Below the pieces are notes generated by a model. The model had not been told where the DNA came from. It searched no databases and saw only the letters and a program-made list of their open reading frames with translations. From Spirulina sp. CS-785/01 (GTDB lineage: Bacteria; Cyanobacteriota; Cyanobacteriia; Cyanobacteriales; Spirulinaceae), in the NCBI RefSeq assembly GCF_028330525.1, contig NZ_JAQMSD010000101.1, positions 1 through 40,256 of the forward strand: 40,256 bases of DNA. The letters run 5' to 3'. The translations under genes and the position numbers were made by a program. How positions within the stretch are numbered: position 1 is the first letter of the stretch; each line of letters starts with the position of its first letter. Positions 33,800 through 40,232 of the stretch are shown here, one piece after another.

Positions 33800-34781
33800 T
33801 GTTTTTTTGAAATAAAATCCAAACGGTTTTAGCTATTAATTTTAGGTCATACATCAAACTCCAGTTACGTTGATAGCGTAAATCTAAGCGAATGACATCT
33901 TCAAAATTGCGAACTTGCGATCGCCCACTGACTTGCCATTCTCCCGTCATCCCCGGTTTCACGTCCAAACGCTGCCATTCCGGGATTTGATAGGTGGCCA
34001 CTTCATCAGGAGTAGGGGGACGAGTCCCCACTAAGCTCATCTCTCCTTTTAAGACGTTCCAAAACTGGGGAAGTTCATCTAAACTGGTTCGGCGGAGAAA
34101 TTTGCCCACACGAGTCACCCGGAAGTCATTGGTATTTTTAAAAAATGACCCAGAGGCTTGGTTTTGCACCTGATGTTTCAGTCTTTCAGCATCGGGCCGC
34201 ATTGACCGGAATTTCCACATTTTAAAATGGCGGCCCAACCACCCACACCGGGTTTGGCCAAAGAAAATGGGCCCCGGACTATCTCGTTTAATGGCAATGG
34301 CCACAGGAATCAAAATTATCCCGGTAATGGCCAACCCCACTAAACTCCCCACAATATCAATCAACCGTTTAATGGGAGACCGCACCGAGGGATGAGTTTC
34401 AGGGGGACGTTGGGGGGGTTGTGGTTGGTTAGAATTTTCGGGAAGGGAGGCCGGGGTAATGTTTAACACTTTGTCGAGAGAGGTCATGGATAACACCGCC
34501 ATCACGGGGGGTGAAACTTGGTGTAAGATTAATGTCCCTCCCTGACTGACCACCGCTTTATGGGTACTCACTAAAGCCCCTACGCCACTACTATCCATGA
34601 ACATGGTGCCACTAAAGTCTAAAATCATCTCTTGGATCGGTTCATGATCCTCTAACAGAGATTGACAAGTGGTTTTAAAATCCACAGCTTCAATGACACT
34701 CAAGCGAGGAGGAATACGGATCACCGGAGTCCCTTCGGTGAAGACAATCGGAAATCTTTCATCTGGCGTTTGACTGGTCAT
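33786..34781 (-). CDS. STAS domain fused to a polyprenyl-phosphate sugar phosphotransferase
   Basis: The 331-residue fusion has an N-terminal STAS anti-sigma-antagonist domain (about 12-108) with the phosphorylatable Ser in FMDSSGVGAL (Ser64/Ser65, the SpoIIAA Ser58 position). A Pro/Gln linker (112-135) follows. The sugar transferase has one membrane helix (about 143-165), then KRDSPGPIFFGQTRCGW, KMWKFRSM, the catalytic Asp235-Glu236 in LDELPQFWNVL, and SLVGTRPPTPDEV. Such enzymes load the first sugar-phosphate onto undecaprenyl phosphate to start exopolysaccharide synthesis. The fusion suggests direct control of that step by phosphorylation of the STAS domain by the overlapping anti-sigma kinase. 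A 290-bp leader (34782-35071) precedes it. Confidence 0.93.
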   Translation of the reverse strand: MTSQTPDERFPIVFTEGTPVIRIPPRLSVIEAVDFKTTCQSLLEDHEPIQEMILDFSGTMFMDSSGVGALVSTHKAVVSQGGTLILHQVSPPVMAVLSMTSLDKVLNITPASLPENSNQPQPPQRPPETHPSVRSPIKRLIDIVGSLVGLAITGIILIPVAIAIKRDSPGPIFFGQTRCGWLGRHFKMWKFRSMRPDAERLKHQVQNQASGSFFKNTNDFRVTRVGKFLRRTSLDELPQFWNVLKGEMSLVGTRPPTPDEVATYQIPEWQRLDVKPGMTGEWQVSGRSQVRNFEDVIRLDLRYQRNWSLMYDLKLIAKTVWILFQKNSGAY

Positions 34782-35030
34782 TGCTCCCCACGATGTCAGG
34801 TGTGCCGTTTGTTTGGGTGATGGAGTGACTGGATTTTAACTCCATTATTGTTGTCTTGATTAAATCATGCAAAACGATAGGCTGTTTTGCCACTGCCATT
34901 GACAATACCCCTGCTTGACTTTTGCCTAGTCCATCAGAGACAGTAAATGCACACTATCTGATCCTACTCTGATACCCTATTTTGGGTTTTCTGTCATTGG
35001 CCGCTTCCACTGGGAGAGGAAAAGATAAAC

Positions 35031-35056
35031 AGACAAGAGGTGGACTCCCCTTGTCT
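35031..35056 (-). terminator. Rho-independent-type terminator after the DUF3318 gene
   Basis: AGACAAG (35031-35037) pairs with CTTGTCT (35050-35056), with an inner GG/CC pair. Read on the minus strand it follows the DUF3318 stop by 15 bp and leads into GTTTATCTTTT. Confidence 0.55.
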
Positions 35057-35071
35057 GAGGAGTGGCTTCCT

Positions 35072-35722
35072 TTAAATTACGGGTCGATTTTCCTGTTGAT
35101 TTTCCATTTTTGCTTTCGCTTTGGAGGCACTCCGACGGAGGGCCTGGAGACGAGTTTCGTAAAATCGCCGTTTTTTGCGGTTGGGGGTTTGTTCAATGAG
35201 GGTTTTTAAGCCACTCCCTAAACTTTTATAAGCGTTGGGGAGGGTATAACCGAAGCGGGTGGCCAAGGCAATGGCTTTTTCGTCTGCTTCGAGACTTTCC
35301 GCTAGGCGTTTATCCCCATTATTTTTCTGCCAGAGTCGAAACCCGGAGACTCCGCAGAGGGCTAAGGCTAAGAGTAATAGTAGGCCATCTTGGACCCACA
35401 GTTCTCCCACTGCTCCCCCTAAACCAATGGCCAAGGCGGCCATTTCCCACCCTTCACGGGGGATGGTGTCGTTTTGGATGCGTCCGACTTCATGCCAAAA
35501 GAGGAGGTTGCGTTGGTCGATGGCCAAGTTATCCCATTTGGCGAGGTCAATTTGAATTTCCACTTCATCTCGTCCGAGTTCTTCACATCGGATCAGAGGG
35601 GGGTTAACATCGGTGGCGGATTCCACCATCACCCAGCTTTGCAGTTCTGGGGGAAGGAGGCTTTTTAACCGCCTAAGTTCGCTCATTTCTGCACGCGCAG
35701 AAGCGGCTGCATAAGAGGTCAT
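35072..35722 (-). CDS. DUF3318 membrane protein
   Basis: The 216-residue protein starts MTSYAAASARAEMSELRRLKSLLP and has a soluble N-terminal domain with a QRNLLFWHEVGRIQNDTIP segment. Two hydrophobic helices follow (about 94-109 and 113-130), then a basic C-terminal domain rich in Lys/Arg. The HE in FWHEVGRI recalls short metal-binding helices, but there is no complete zinc-protease motif. The family is conserved in cyanobacteria and has no known role. It is preceded by 140 bp containing heptamer repeats and followed by a terminator, so it looks monocistronic. Confidence 0.75.
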   Translation of the reverse strand: MTSYAAASARAEMSELRRLKSLLPPELQSWVMVESATDVNPPLIRCEELGRDEVEIQIDLAKWDNLAIDQRNLLFWHEVGRIQNDTIPREGWEMAALAIGLGGAVGELWVQDGLLLLLALALCGVSGFRLWQKNNGDKRLAESLEADEKAIALATRFGYTLPNAYKSLGSGLKTLIEQTPNRKKRRFYETRLQALRRSASKAKAKMENQQENRPVI

Positions 35723-35802
35723 AAATATGTTTTCCCTTCTACTTTTAAGTTACTTTTATCTTAGATCGGTTCTTAGGGGTTTGTCTTGTTTTGGGTCGTT
35801 GG

Positions 35803-35871
35803 GGAGTTGGGAGTTGGGAGTCGGGGAAGATGGGGGAGAACCAAGAACCAATTAATTATCCATTATCCAAA
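35803..35871. repeat. heptanucleotide arrays between gmk and DUF3318
   Basis: GTTGGGA units (35803-35826) are followed by a short TTATCCA pair (35851-35871). Read on the minus strand, the second array (GGATAAT units) forms the last codon and TAA stop of gmk at 35863-35865. Confidence 0.65.
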
Positions 35872-36480
35872 AATCTCTTGTTCTAATTGAGCTAAGGCTT
35901 GTTCTAAGTCGTCATTTACTACTTGTGCATCAAATTCTTCGGTGGCGGAGAGTTCGGTTTTAGCCCGGTGCAGTCGTTTTTCGATGACTTCGTTGCTGTC
36001 GGTGCCGCGATCGCGCAATCGCCGTTCTAATTCATCCACCGAAGGCGGTAAAATGAAGATGGAATAGGCTTCCGGAAAGGTTTTTTTCACGAGCCTTGCC
36101 CCGACTAATTCTATTTCGAGGAGGACGGTTTTCCCGTCGGCAATTTGCTCGTTTACGCCGTGGCGAGGTGTGCCATAATAATTTCCGGCATATTCAGCCC
36201 ATTCTAATAACTCGCCCTCTTGAATCATGGCTTGAAATTGACCTCGACTTACGAAATAATAATCTCGGCCTTGTTTTTCTCCCTCACGGGGGGGCCTTGT
36301 GGTGGCAGATACGGATAGGTAAAGGTCGGGATGGCGGTGTAAAAGGGCTTTGACTAATGTTCCTTTTCCCACTCCACTCGGACCGGTTAACACCACTAAT
36401 TTACCTGTGGTTCGGAGGGTGTGGGGACTAAGAGAAGGGGTTGGTTCAAGTTGCTGAGTCAAGGTCATTAAAGAATTCAT
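35863..36480 (-). CDS. gmk: guanylate kinase
   Basis: Gmk phosphorylates GMP to GDP using ATP. The 205 residues include the P-loop GPSGVGKGT near 33, the GMP-binding [20 protein letters not shown] segment near 55-74, [14 protein letters not shown] and the lid region [17 protein letters not shown]. The N-terminal 25 residues before KLVVLTG are extra relative to E. coli, and a start at Met5 is also possible. It lies downstream of remA on the same strand, the same gene pair as in Firmicutes, but separated here by 235 bp containing a 15-bp tandem array. Its stop codon is made by a heptamer array. Confidence 0.97.
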   Translation of the reverse strand: MNSLMTLTQQLEPTPSLSPHTLRTTGKLVVLTGPSGVGKGTLVKALLHRHPDLYLSVSATTRPPREGEKQGRDYYFVSRGQFQAMIQEGELLEWAEYAGNYYGTPRHGVNEQIADGKTVLLEIELVGARLVKKTFPEAYSIFILPPSVDELERRLRDRGTDSNEVIEKRLHRAKTELSATEEFDAQVVNDDLEQALAQLEQEIFG

Positions 36481-36553
36481 CCGACTGCTTCTATTGGCTC
36501 AAAGAAACGGGTCATAAGAATATCTATTGTAGCCTTTCAAGGGTAAGATTTCT

Positions 36554-36694
36554 ATGAAGTTGGGGGATCGGCAATGGGGTTTTAGTGTTTTTTCTGCCGA
36601 TCAGGTTGCTCTATCCCCTAGGGAGATAGGGTTGAGCCAAAAAGGGTTGAGCCAAAAAGGGTTGAGCCAAAAAGGGTTGAGCCAAAAAGACTAA
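36554..36694 (+). CDS. candidate small protein with C-terminal GLSQK repeats
   Basis: This unannotated frame of 46 codons plus stop begins at ATG 36554 (MKLGDRQWGFSVFSADQ) and ends with four exact GLSQK pentapeptides, Asp and TAA (36692-36694). The pentapeptides are encoded by the 15-bp array at 36629-36688. It lies antisense to the remA-gmk spacer. A weak AAGGG lies about 15 bases upstream. The repeat itself is automatically open in this frame, so only the first 25 codons count as evidence, and chance is a real alternative. The parallel with the ORF at 38928, which has the same plan, is what makes it notable. Confidence 0.3.
   Translation: MKLGDRQWGFSVFSADQVALSPREIGLSQKGLSQKGLSQKGLSQKD
36629..36688. 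repeat. four perfect 15-bp tandem repeats
   Basis: GGGTTGAGCCAAAAA is repeated exactly four times. The period is 15, unlike the 7-bp arrays in most other spacers. It lies between remA and gmk. On the + strand it reads GLSQK in the open frame; on the minus strand it would be part of the remA-gmk intergenic transcript. Confidence 0.95.
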
Positions 36695-36715
36695 TAGGAT
36701 GATGAAGACCCGAAA

Positions 36716-36985
36716 TTAGGACTCTGCTTTGAGACTCCCATCTTTGTTGATCACAAAGCGATGGGCAACGGTTTCAGGTTGAATGGCTGAGAGGATGACA
36801 TGACTGGAATCTGTGATAATAACAGCACGAGTGCGACGGCCATAGGTGGCATCCACGAGTTGCCCGCGATCGCGGGCTTCGGTAATAATACGTTTTATAG
36901 GAGCAGATTCGGGACTGACAATGGCAACAATGCGATTCGCGGAAACAATATTGCCGAATCCGATGTTAAGCAACTGGATATCCAT
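36716..36985 (-). CDS. remA: DUF370 / RemA family DNA-binding regulator
   Basis: RemA is a small oligomeric DNA-binding protein that activates extracellular-matrix genes in Bacillus. The 89 residues show [55 protein letters not shown] and the [11 protein letters not shown] end, all typical. The basic central loop (YGRRTRAV) is the expected DNA-contacting part. The targets in this organism are unknown. Its neighbours gmk downstream and the STAS-sugar transferase 2 kb away, both on the same strand, are suggestive of a matrix or envelope role, but that is inference. Confidence 0.93.
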   Translation of the reverse strand: MDIQLLNIGFGNIVSANRIVAIVSPESAPIKRIITEARDRGQLVDATYGRRTRAVIITDSSHVILSAIQPETVAHRFVINKDGSLKAES

Positions 36986-37140
36986 GAGGAAGGAACGGCT
37001 CTACCGTTTGAGAGGAGGTCAATAGGCTTCAGTTTTAATGTTAGCTAGAAAAATTTGGCTTTACAATCTTATACGCTACAAATTTCTTGATTTTCCTAGA
37101 TTTTTCCGGACTCTATTATTGTTGACGGAGAGGATATCCT

Positions 37141-38880
37141 ATGCAGTCGGTTGATTTGACAACGTTGGTGGCAGTGGCCCAAGATTTAAGGTCGCGCTGG
37201 ATTCCAGCCCGGACTGAGCAGATTTTTCAGCGCGATCGCTATACCCTTGCGATCGCCCTACGCACACTCCAAGGCCGCGACTGGTTGACCATTTCGTGGC
37301 ATCCCCAAGCCGCGAGACTTTGCATGGCTGATCCCCCCCCCAAAGTTCCCGACACCTTTACCTTTAGTGACCAACTCCGACACCAGTTAAATGGACTGGC
37401 CCTAATTGCCATTGCGCAACAAGACCCCTGGGAACGGGTCTTAGATTTACAATTTGCCCAACGACCTGGAGAAGACCCCCTCTGGCATCTCTATGTAGAA
37501 ATTATGGGCAAATATAGCAATGTCATCCTCACCGATGCCCAAAACCAAATTATCACCCCAGCCTATCAAGTGGGGAGCAAACAATCTTCAGTCCGGACCG
37601 TCCAAACCGGACAACCCTACGAACCCCCACCCCCCTTAATGGGCAAAATTCCCACCCGCGAAGAAACCTACTCCGACTGGCAAGAACGAGTCAGCCTAGT
37701 TCCGGGCCAACTGCAACGCCAACTCTGTAAAATCTATCGAGGGGTGAGTCCGGCGGTGGTGCAATCCCTCGCTAAAGGGGCAAATCTCGACCCTAAACAG
37801 AATACAGAAACATTAAGCGAGGCCGACTGGCGCAACGTATTTGCAGGTTGGCAAAAATGGCTGGAAATTCTACAAACTGGGGACTTTACCCCTGGATGGA
37901 CAGAGAAAGGTTACACAGTGTTACCCTGGGACTGTGTACAGCCTGTAGAGGACGTGCAAGACTTATTACGGGATTACTACCAACAACAGTTAAATCAACA
38001 GGCATTTCAGCAATTACGCCATCAATTAACCCAGAAAGTGAGTAATCTGTTAGGGAAGGCCAGACAAAAAGCCCAGACTTTCCGCGATCGCCTCCAACAG
38101 TCCGGAGAGGCCGAAGACTACCGCAGCAAAGCCGACCTCCTCATGGCCTACCTACACCAATGGCAACCCGGAATGGCAGAAATTACCCTCAACGACTTTG
38201 AAACCGGAAACCCCATCAAAATCCCCCTCAACCCCGAAAAAAACGCCGTTCAGAATGCCCAAGCCTTATACAAGCAACATCAAAAGCTAAAACGCGCCAA
38301 AAGTGCCGTTCAACCCCTCCTAGAGGACGTTCAACGAGAAATAGACTATCTGGAACAAGTCGAAGCCAGTCTCCATCAAATCGAAGACTATCAAAACCCC
38401 GACGACTTACAAACCCTCAGCGAAATTCGAGAGGAGTTAATTCAACAGGGATATTTAGAAGCCCACCGAGACAGCGATAAAAATAATCCAGAATCTCAGC
38501 CTTATCGCTATCCCACCCCCTCCGGGTTTGAGGTGTGGATTGGCCGAAACAACCGTCAAAACGACGAACTCACCTTTCGGATGGCCAACGAGTACGATCT
38601 CTGGTTTCACACCCAAGAAATTCCCGGTAGTCATGTGTTATTACGCCTAGAACCCGGTGCAGTGGCGGATGACGCTGATCTTCAATATGCAGCAGATTTA
38701 GCCGCCTATTTTAGCCGAGGCCGACAAAGTGACCAAGTTCCGGTAGTCTATACAAAGCCCAAATTTGTCTATAAACCCAAGGGCGCGAAACCCGGTATTG
38801 CCATTTACAAACGAGAACAGGTATTGTGGGGACGATCCTCTCAGGCCAAGCAACATTTACAGAAAAATTCGGAAAAATAA
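37141..38880 (+). CDS. rqcH: NFACT family ribosome quality control protein RqcH
   Basis: RqcH binds stalled 50S subunits carrying peptidyl-tRNA and directs addition of C-terminal Ala tails that mark the peptide for degradation. The 579 residues comprise an NFACT-N domain opening MQSVDLTTLVAVAQDLRSRW, a helix-hairpin-helix region (QLCKIYRGVSPAVVQSLAKG near 200), a coiled-coil middle (about 285-440) and the C-terminal NFACT-R segment NEYDLWFHTQEIPGSHVLLR near 485. It is often annotated as fibronectin-binding in error. GGAGAGG lies 8 bases before the ATG. No terminator follows until 39104, so the 3' transcript may include the small ORF at 38928. Confidence 0.95.
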   Translation: MQSVDLTTLVAVAQDLRSRWIPARTEQIFQRDRYTLAIALRTLQGRDWLTISWHPQAARLCMADPPPKVPDTFTFSDQLRHQLNGLALIAIAQQDPWERVLDLQFAQRPGEDPLWHLYVEIMGKYSNVILTDAQNQIITPAYQVGSKQSSVRTVQTGQPYEPPPPLMGKIPTREETYSDWQERVSLVPGQLQRQLCKIYRGVSPAVVQSLAKGANLDPKQNTETLSEADWRNVFAGWQKWLEILQTGDFTPGWTEKGYTVLPWDCVQPVEDVQDLLRDYYQQQLNQQAFQQLRHQLTQKVSNLLGKARQKAQTFRDRLQQSGEAEDYRSKADLLMAYLHQWQPGMAEITLNDFETGNPIKIPLNPEKNAVQNAQALYKQHQKLKRAKSAVQPLLEDVQREIDYLEQVEASLHQIEDYQNPDDLQTLSEIREELIQQGYLEAHRDSDKNNPESQPYRYPTPSGFEVWIGRNNRQNDELTFRMANEYDLWFHTQEIPGSHVLLRLEPGAVADDADLQYAADLAAYFSRGRQSDQVPVVYTKPKFVYKPKGAKPGIAIYKREQVLWGRSSQAKQHLQKNSEK

Positions 38881-38913
38881 GCAAATTTTTTTAAAAAAGT
38901 CCGTATTTGCTGT

Positions 38914-38919
38914 TACAAT
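38914..38919 (+). promoter_or_regulatory. possible -10 element
   Basis: TACAAT lies 14 bases before the GTG of the small ORF at 38928. No convincing -35 is found 16-18 bases upstream (the sequence is A-rich), so this is weak. Confidence 0.2.
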
Positions 38920-38927
38920 ACTCAATT

Positions 38928-39071
38928 GTGAAGAAATATTACGAGCAACACCCCCGGAGAGGGTATGGCTTCGATTTCCTCATTGACTTAAACGACAGAG
39001 ACTTAAACGACAGAGACTTAAACGACAGAGACTTAAACGACAGAGACTTAAACGACAGACTACGAACTTGA
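38928..39071 (+). CDS. candidate small protein with C-terminal LNDRD repeats
   Basis: This unannotated frame of 47 codons plus stop starts at GTG 38928 (KKYYEQHPRRGYGFDFLI follows the initiator). It then encodes four LNDRD pentapeptides and a fifth ending LNDRLRT, with TGA at 39069-39071. A TTG at 38907 could extend it by seven codons. The head is rich in Tyr, Arg and Phe. The tail alternates acidic and basic residues. A strong Rho-independent terminator begins 6 bases after the stop, which is the best support that this is a gene. A 180-nt RNA without translation, or the 3' end of the rqcH transcript, are the alternatives. There is no Shine-Dalgarno. Confidence 0.4.
   Translation: MKKYYEQHPRRGYGFDFLIDLNDRDLNDRDLNDRDLNDRDLNDRLRT
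38986..39060. repeat. five 15-bp tandem repeats
   Basis: ACTTAAACGACAGAG is repeated five times, with only the last base of the fifth copy changed (G to C). The period of 15 preserves reading frame; on the + strand it reads LNDRD and on the minus strand SLSFK. Confidence 0.95.
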
Positions 39072-39077
39072 GTCAAG

Positions 39078-39104
39078 AACCAGCAAAATGATGCTGGTTT
39101 TTTT
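39078..39104 (+). terminator. strong Rho-independent terminator
   Basis: AACCAGCA (39078-39085) pairs perfectly with TGCTGGTT (39092-39099) around a 6-base loop, followed by TTTTT. It ends the rqcH or small-ORF transcript before tRNA-Phe. Confidence 0.85.
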
Positions 39105-39156
39105 GTTGGGAGCATCCTCAATATCTCCTCACCATGAACAAATTTAGAAAATTTTG

Positions 39157-39186
39157 TTTGCAAAATTGATTTAGGTTTGCTATATT
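39157..39186 (+). promoter_or_regulatory. possible tRNA-Phe promoter
   Basis: TTTGCA (39157-39162) and TATATT (39181-39186) are 18 bases apart and would start transcription about 15 bases before the mature tRNA. Confidence 0.35.
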
Positions 39187-39208
39187 AAATAATTGTCAGT
39201 CAAAACAA

Positions 39209-39281
<73 letters not shown>

Positions 39282-39358
39282 TTTTTTTTATTATATTTTC
39301 TAGGTTAGCGAGTTGGCTTGAGGGCTAGTCTCTAGTCCCAGTTTACCGGAATCTGGAG

Positions 39359-39624
39359 TTAACGAGGCCGACGTTGCCACCACATCATGATACCTGTAGA
39401 TGCGATCGCCAGTAACCCAAACGCATTAAGAAACGGGTACACCATCTCCAGATTAATCCAACCAAACTTCCCTCGGTGCAACTCCAGCAACCACACAAAC
39501 TCATTAGCATTCCCCGTTATCACTGCCACCTGAAACAAAGACCCCGTAATTAAGGTTAACAAAATCGGCGCGATCATAATCGGGACTAAAAAAAGTGGAG
39601 ACGACGCAGACGCAATTTATTCAT
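39359..39624 (-). pseudogene. PepSY-associated membrane protein, frameshifted at a homopolymer
   Basis: From ATG 39624, one base after the upstream gene's stop, the frame reads MNKLRLRRLHFF and hits TAG. In the next frame LVPIMIAPILLTLITGSLFQ continues through ELHRGKFG to WWQRRPR and TAA at 39361-39359. Joined, this is a normal PepSY-associated two-helix membrane protein of about 87 residues (RRLHFFLVPIMI... LLELHRGKFG). The break is in a run of seven T on the minus strand; eight would restore it. Either the gene has just been lost or this is a sequencing error. A remnant starting at an internal ATG (39577) would keep the helices but lose the basic N-terminus. Confidence 0.75.
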
Positions 39625-39625
39625 G

Positions 39626-40048
39626 TCATGTCTGATAATACTGCTGTTTCAGGAAATGGAGAGCAAAAGGAGTCCCCAACAGGATAACGAAAAAGGCCAC
39701 CCCGATAATATCAGGAGTTAGAGAAGAATCCGACGTTGACGCACTCGTTTGAGTCGTTTCTATGGATGTTTTAGGAGTCGCAGGTATTTTATCCGTTGCA
39801 GGAGGTTGAGGAGAAGGTTGAGTCACATTCTCAGTAGAATTTTCAGTAGAAGTGGGTGTCTTCTGTGGTGTCTCCTCCGTTGCTTCTACGGGTGAAGATG
39901 GGGTCGTTGCCTCAGAGGAGTCAGCAGAAGAAGACGACGTGCTACGATTGTGGGAATGCCCCGTATGAGCCAACAAGGAAGTCGCAAACGTTAAAAACGT
40001 GAGTGTCGTCACGACAGTGAGAAAGAGAGAGGAAGTGCGCCAATTCAT
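39626..40048 (-). CDS. small exported/membrane protein with HTGHSH motif
   Basis: The 140-residue protein has a signal peptide (about 1-26, ending LLA), an immediate HTGHSHNRS motif that could bind a metal such as copper or nickel, and an 80-residue Ser/Thr/Glu/Pro-rich spacer. One C-terminal membrane helix follows (IIGVAFFVILLGTPFALHFL, about 113-132). I do not recognise a named family. It is the first gene of a pair with the PepSY-type membrane gene (1-bp gap); PepSY-associated membrane proteins are often linked to iron or other metal handling, so a metal role is a reasonable guess but not shown. Confidence 0.7.
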   Translation of the reverse strand: MNWRTSSLFLTVVTTLTFLTFATSLLAHTGHSHNRSTSSSSADSSEATTPSSPVEATEETPQKTPTSTENSTENVTQPSPQPPATDKIPATPKTSIETTQTSASTSDSSLTPDIIGVAFFVILLGTPFALHFLKQQYYQT

Positions 40049-40137
40049 ACACTTAACATCTAGATATTCCTACAATAGGCATAATAGCAATCATCTAGTG
40101 CCATTCATCCTTCGATTTCAACAAAAGAGCCGCGGGA

Positions 40138-40232
40138 CTCCCCCACCTCGGAACAGGTGGGGGAGGAAAGCGGGTGAGTCGATACCGCTTCTCCTGCGGA
40201 GACGCTGCGCGAACGATGCGGCTGAGACTCAC
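40138..40232. repeat. structured dispersed repeat at the window edge
   Basis: CTCCCCCACCT (40138-40148) pairs perfectly with AGGTGGGGGAG (40155-40165), an 11-bp stem with loop CGGAAC. A second, wider pairing joins GTGAGTC (40174-40180) to GACTCAC (40226-40232) around the segment CTTCTCCTGCGGAGACGCTG and on, a sequence type repeated in many cyanobacterial genomes. The region 40049-40256 contains no gene I can support. Confidence 0.55.

Noticed and set aside
38986-39060. Possible CRISPR array
   Set aside because: The 15-bp units are directly contiguous with no spacers, and no cas genes are present. The same holds for 36629-36688 and the 74-bp repeat at 25550.
38914-39104. A known cyanobacterial small RNA such as Yfr1, Yfr2 or 6S
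   Set aside because: I found none of the diagnostic conserved motifs I know for these RNAs, so I list only an unnamed candidate.
38939-39163. Minus-strand ORF of 74 codons with five SLSFK repeats
   Set aside because: It runs backwards through the + strand terminator and the 15-bp array, has an unlikely amino-acid composition outside the repeats, and no start signal. The + strand frame ending just before the terminator is the better reading.
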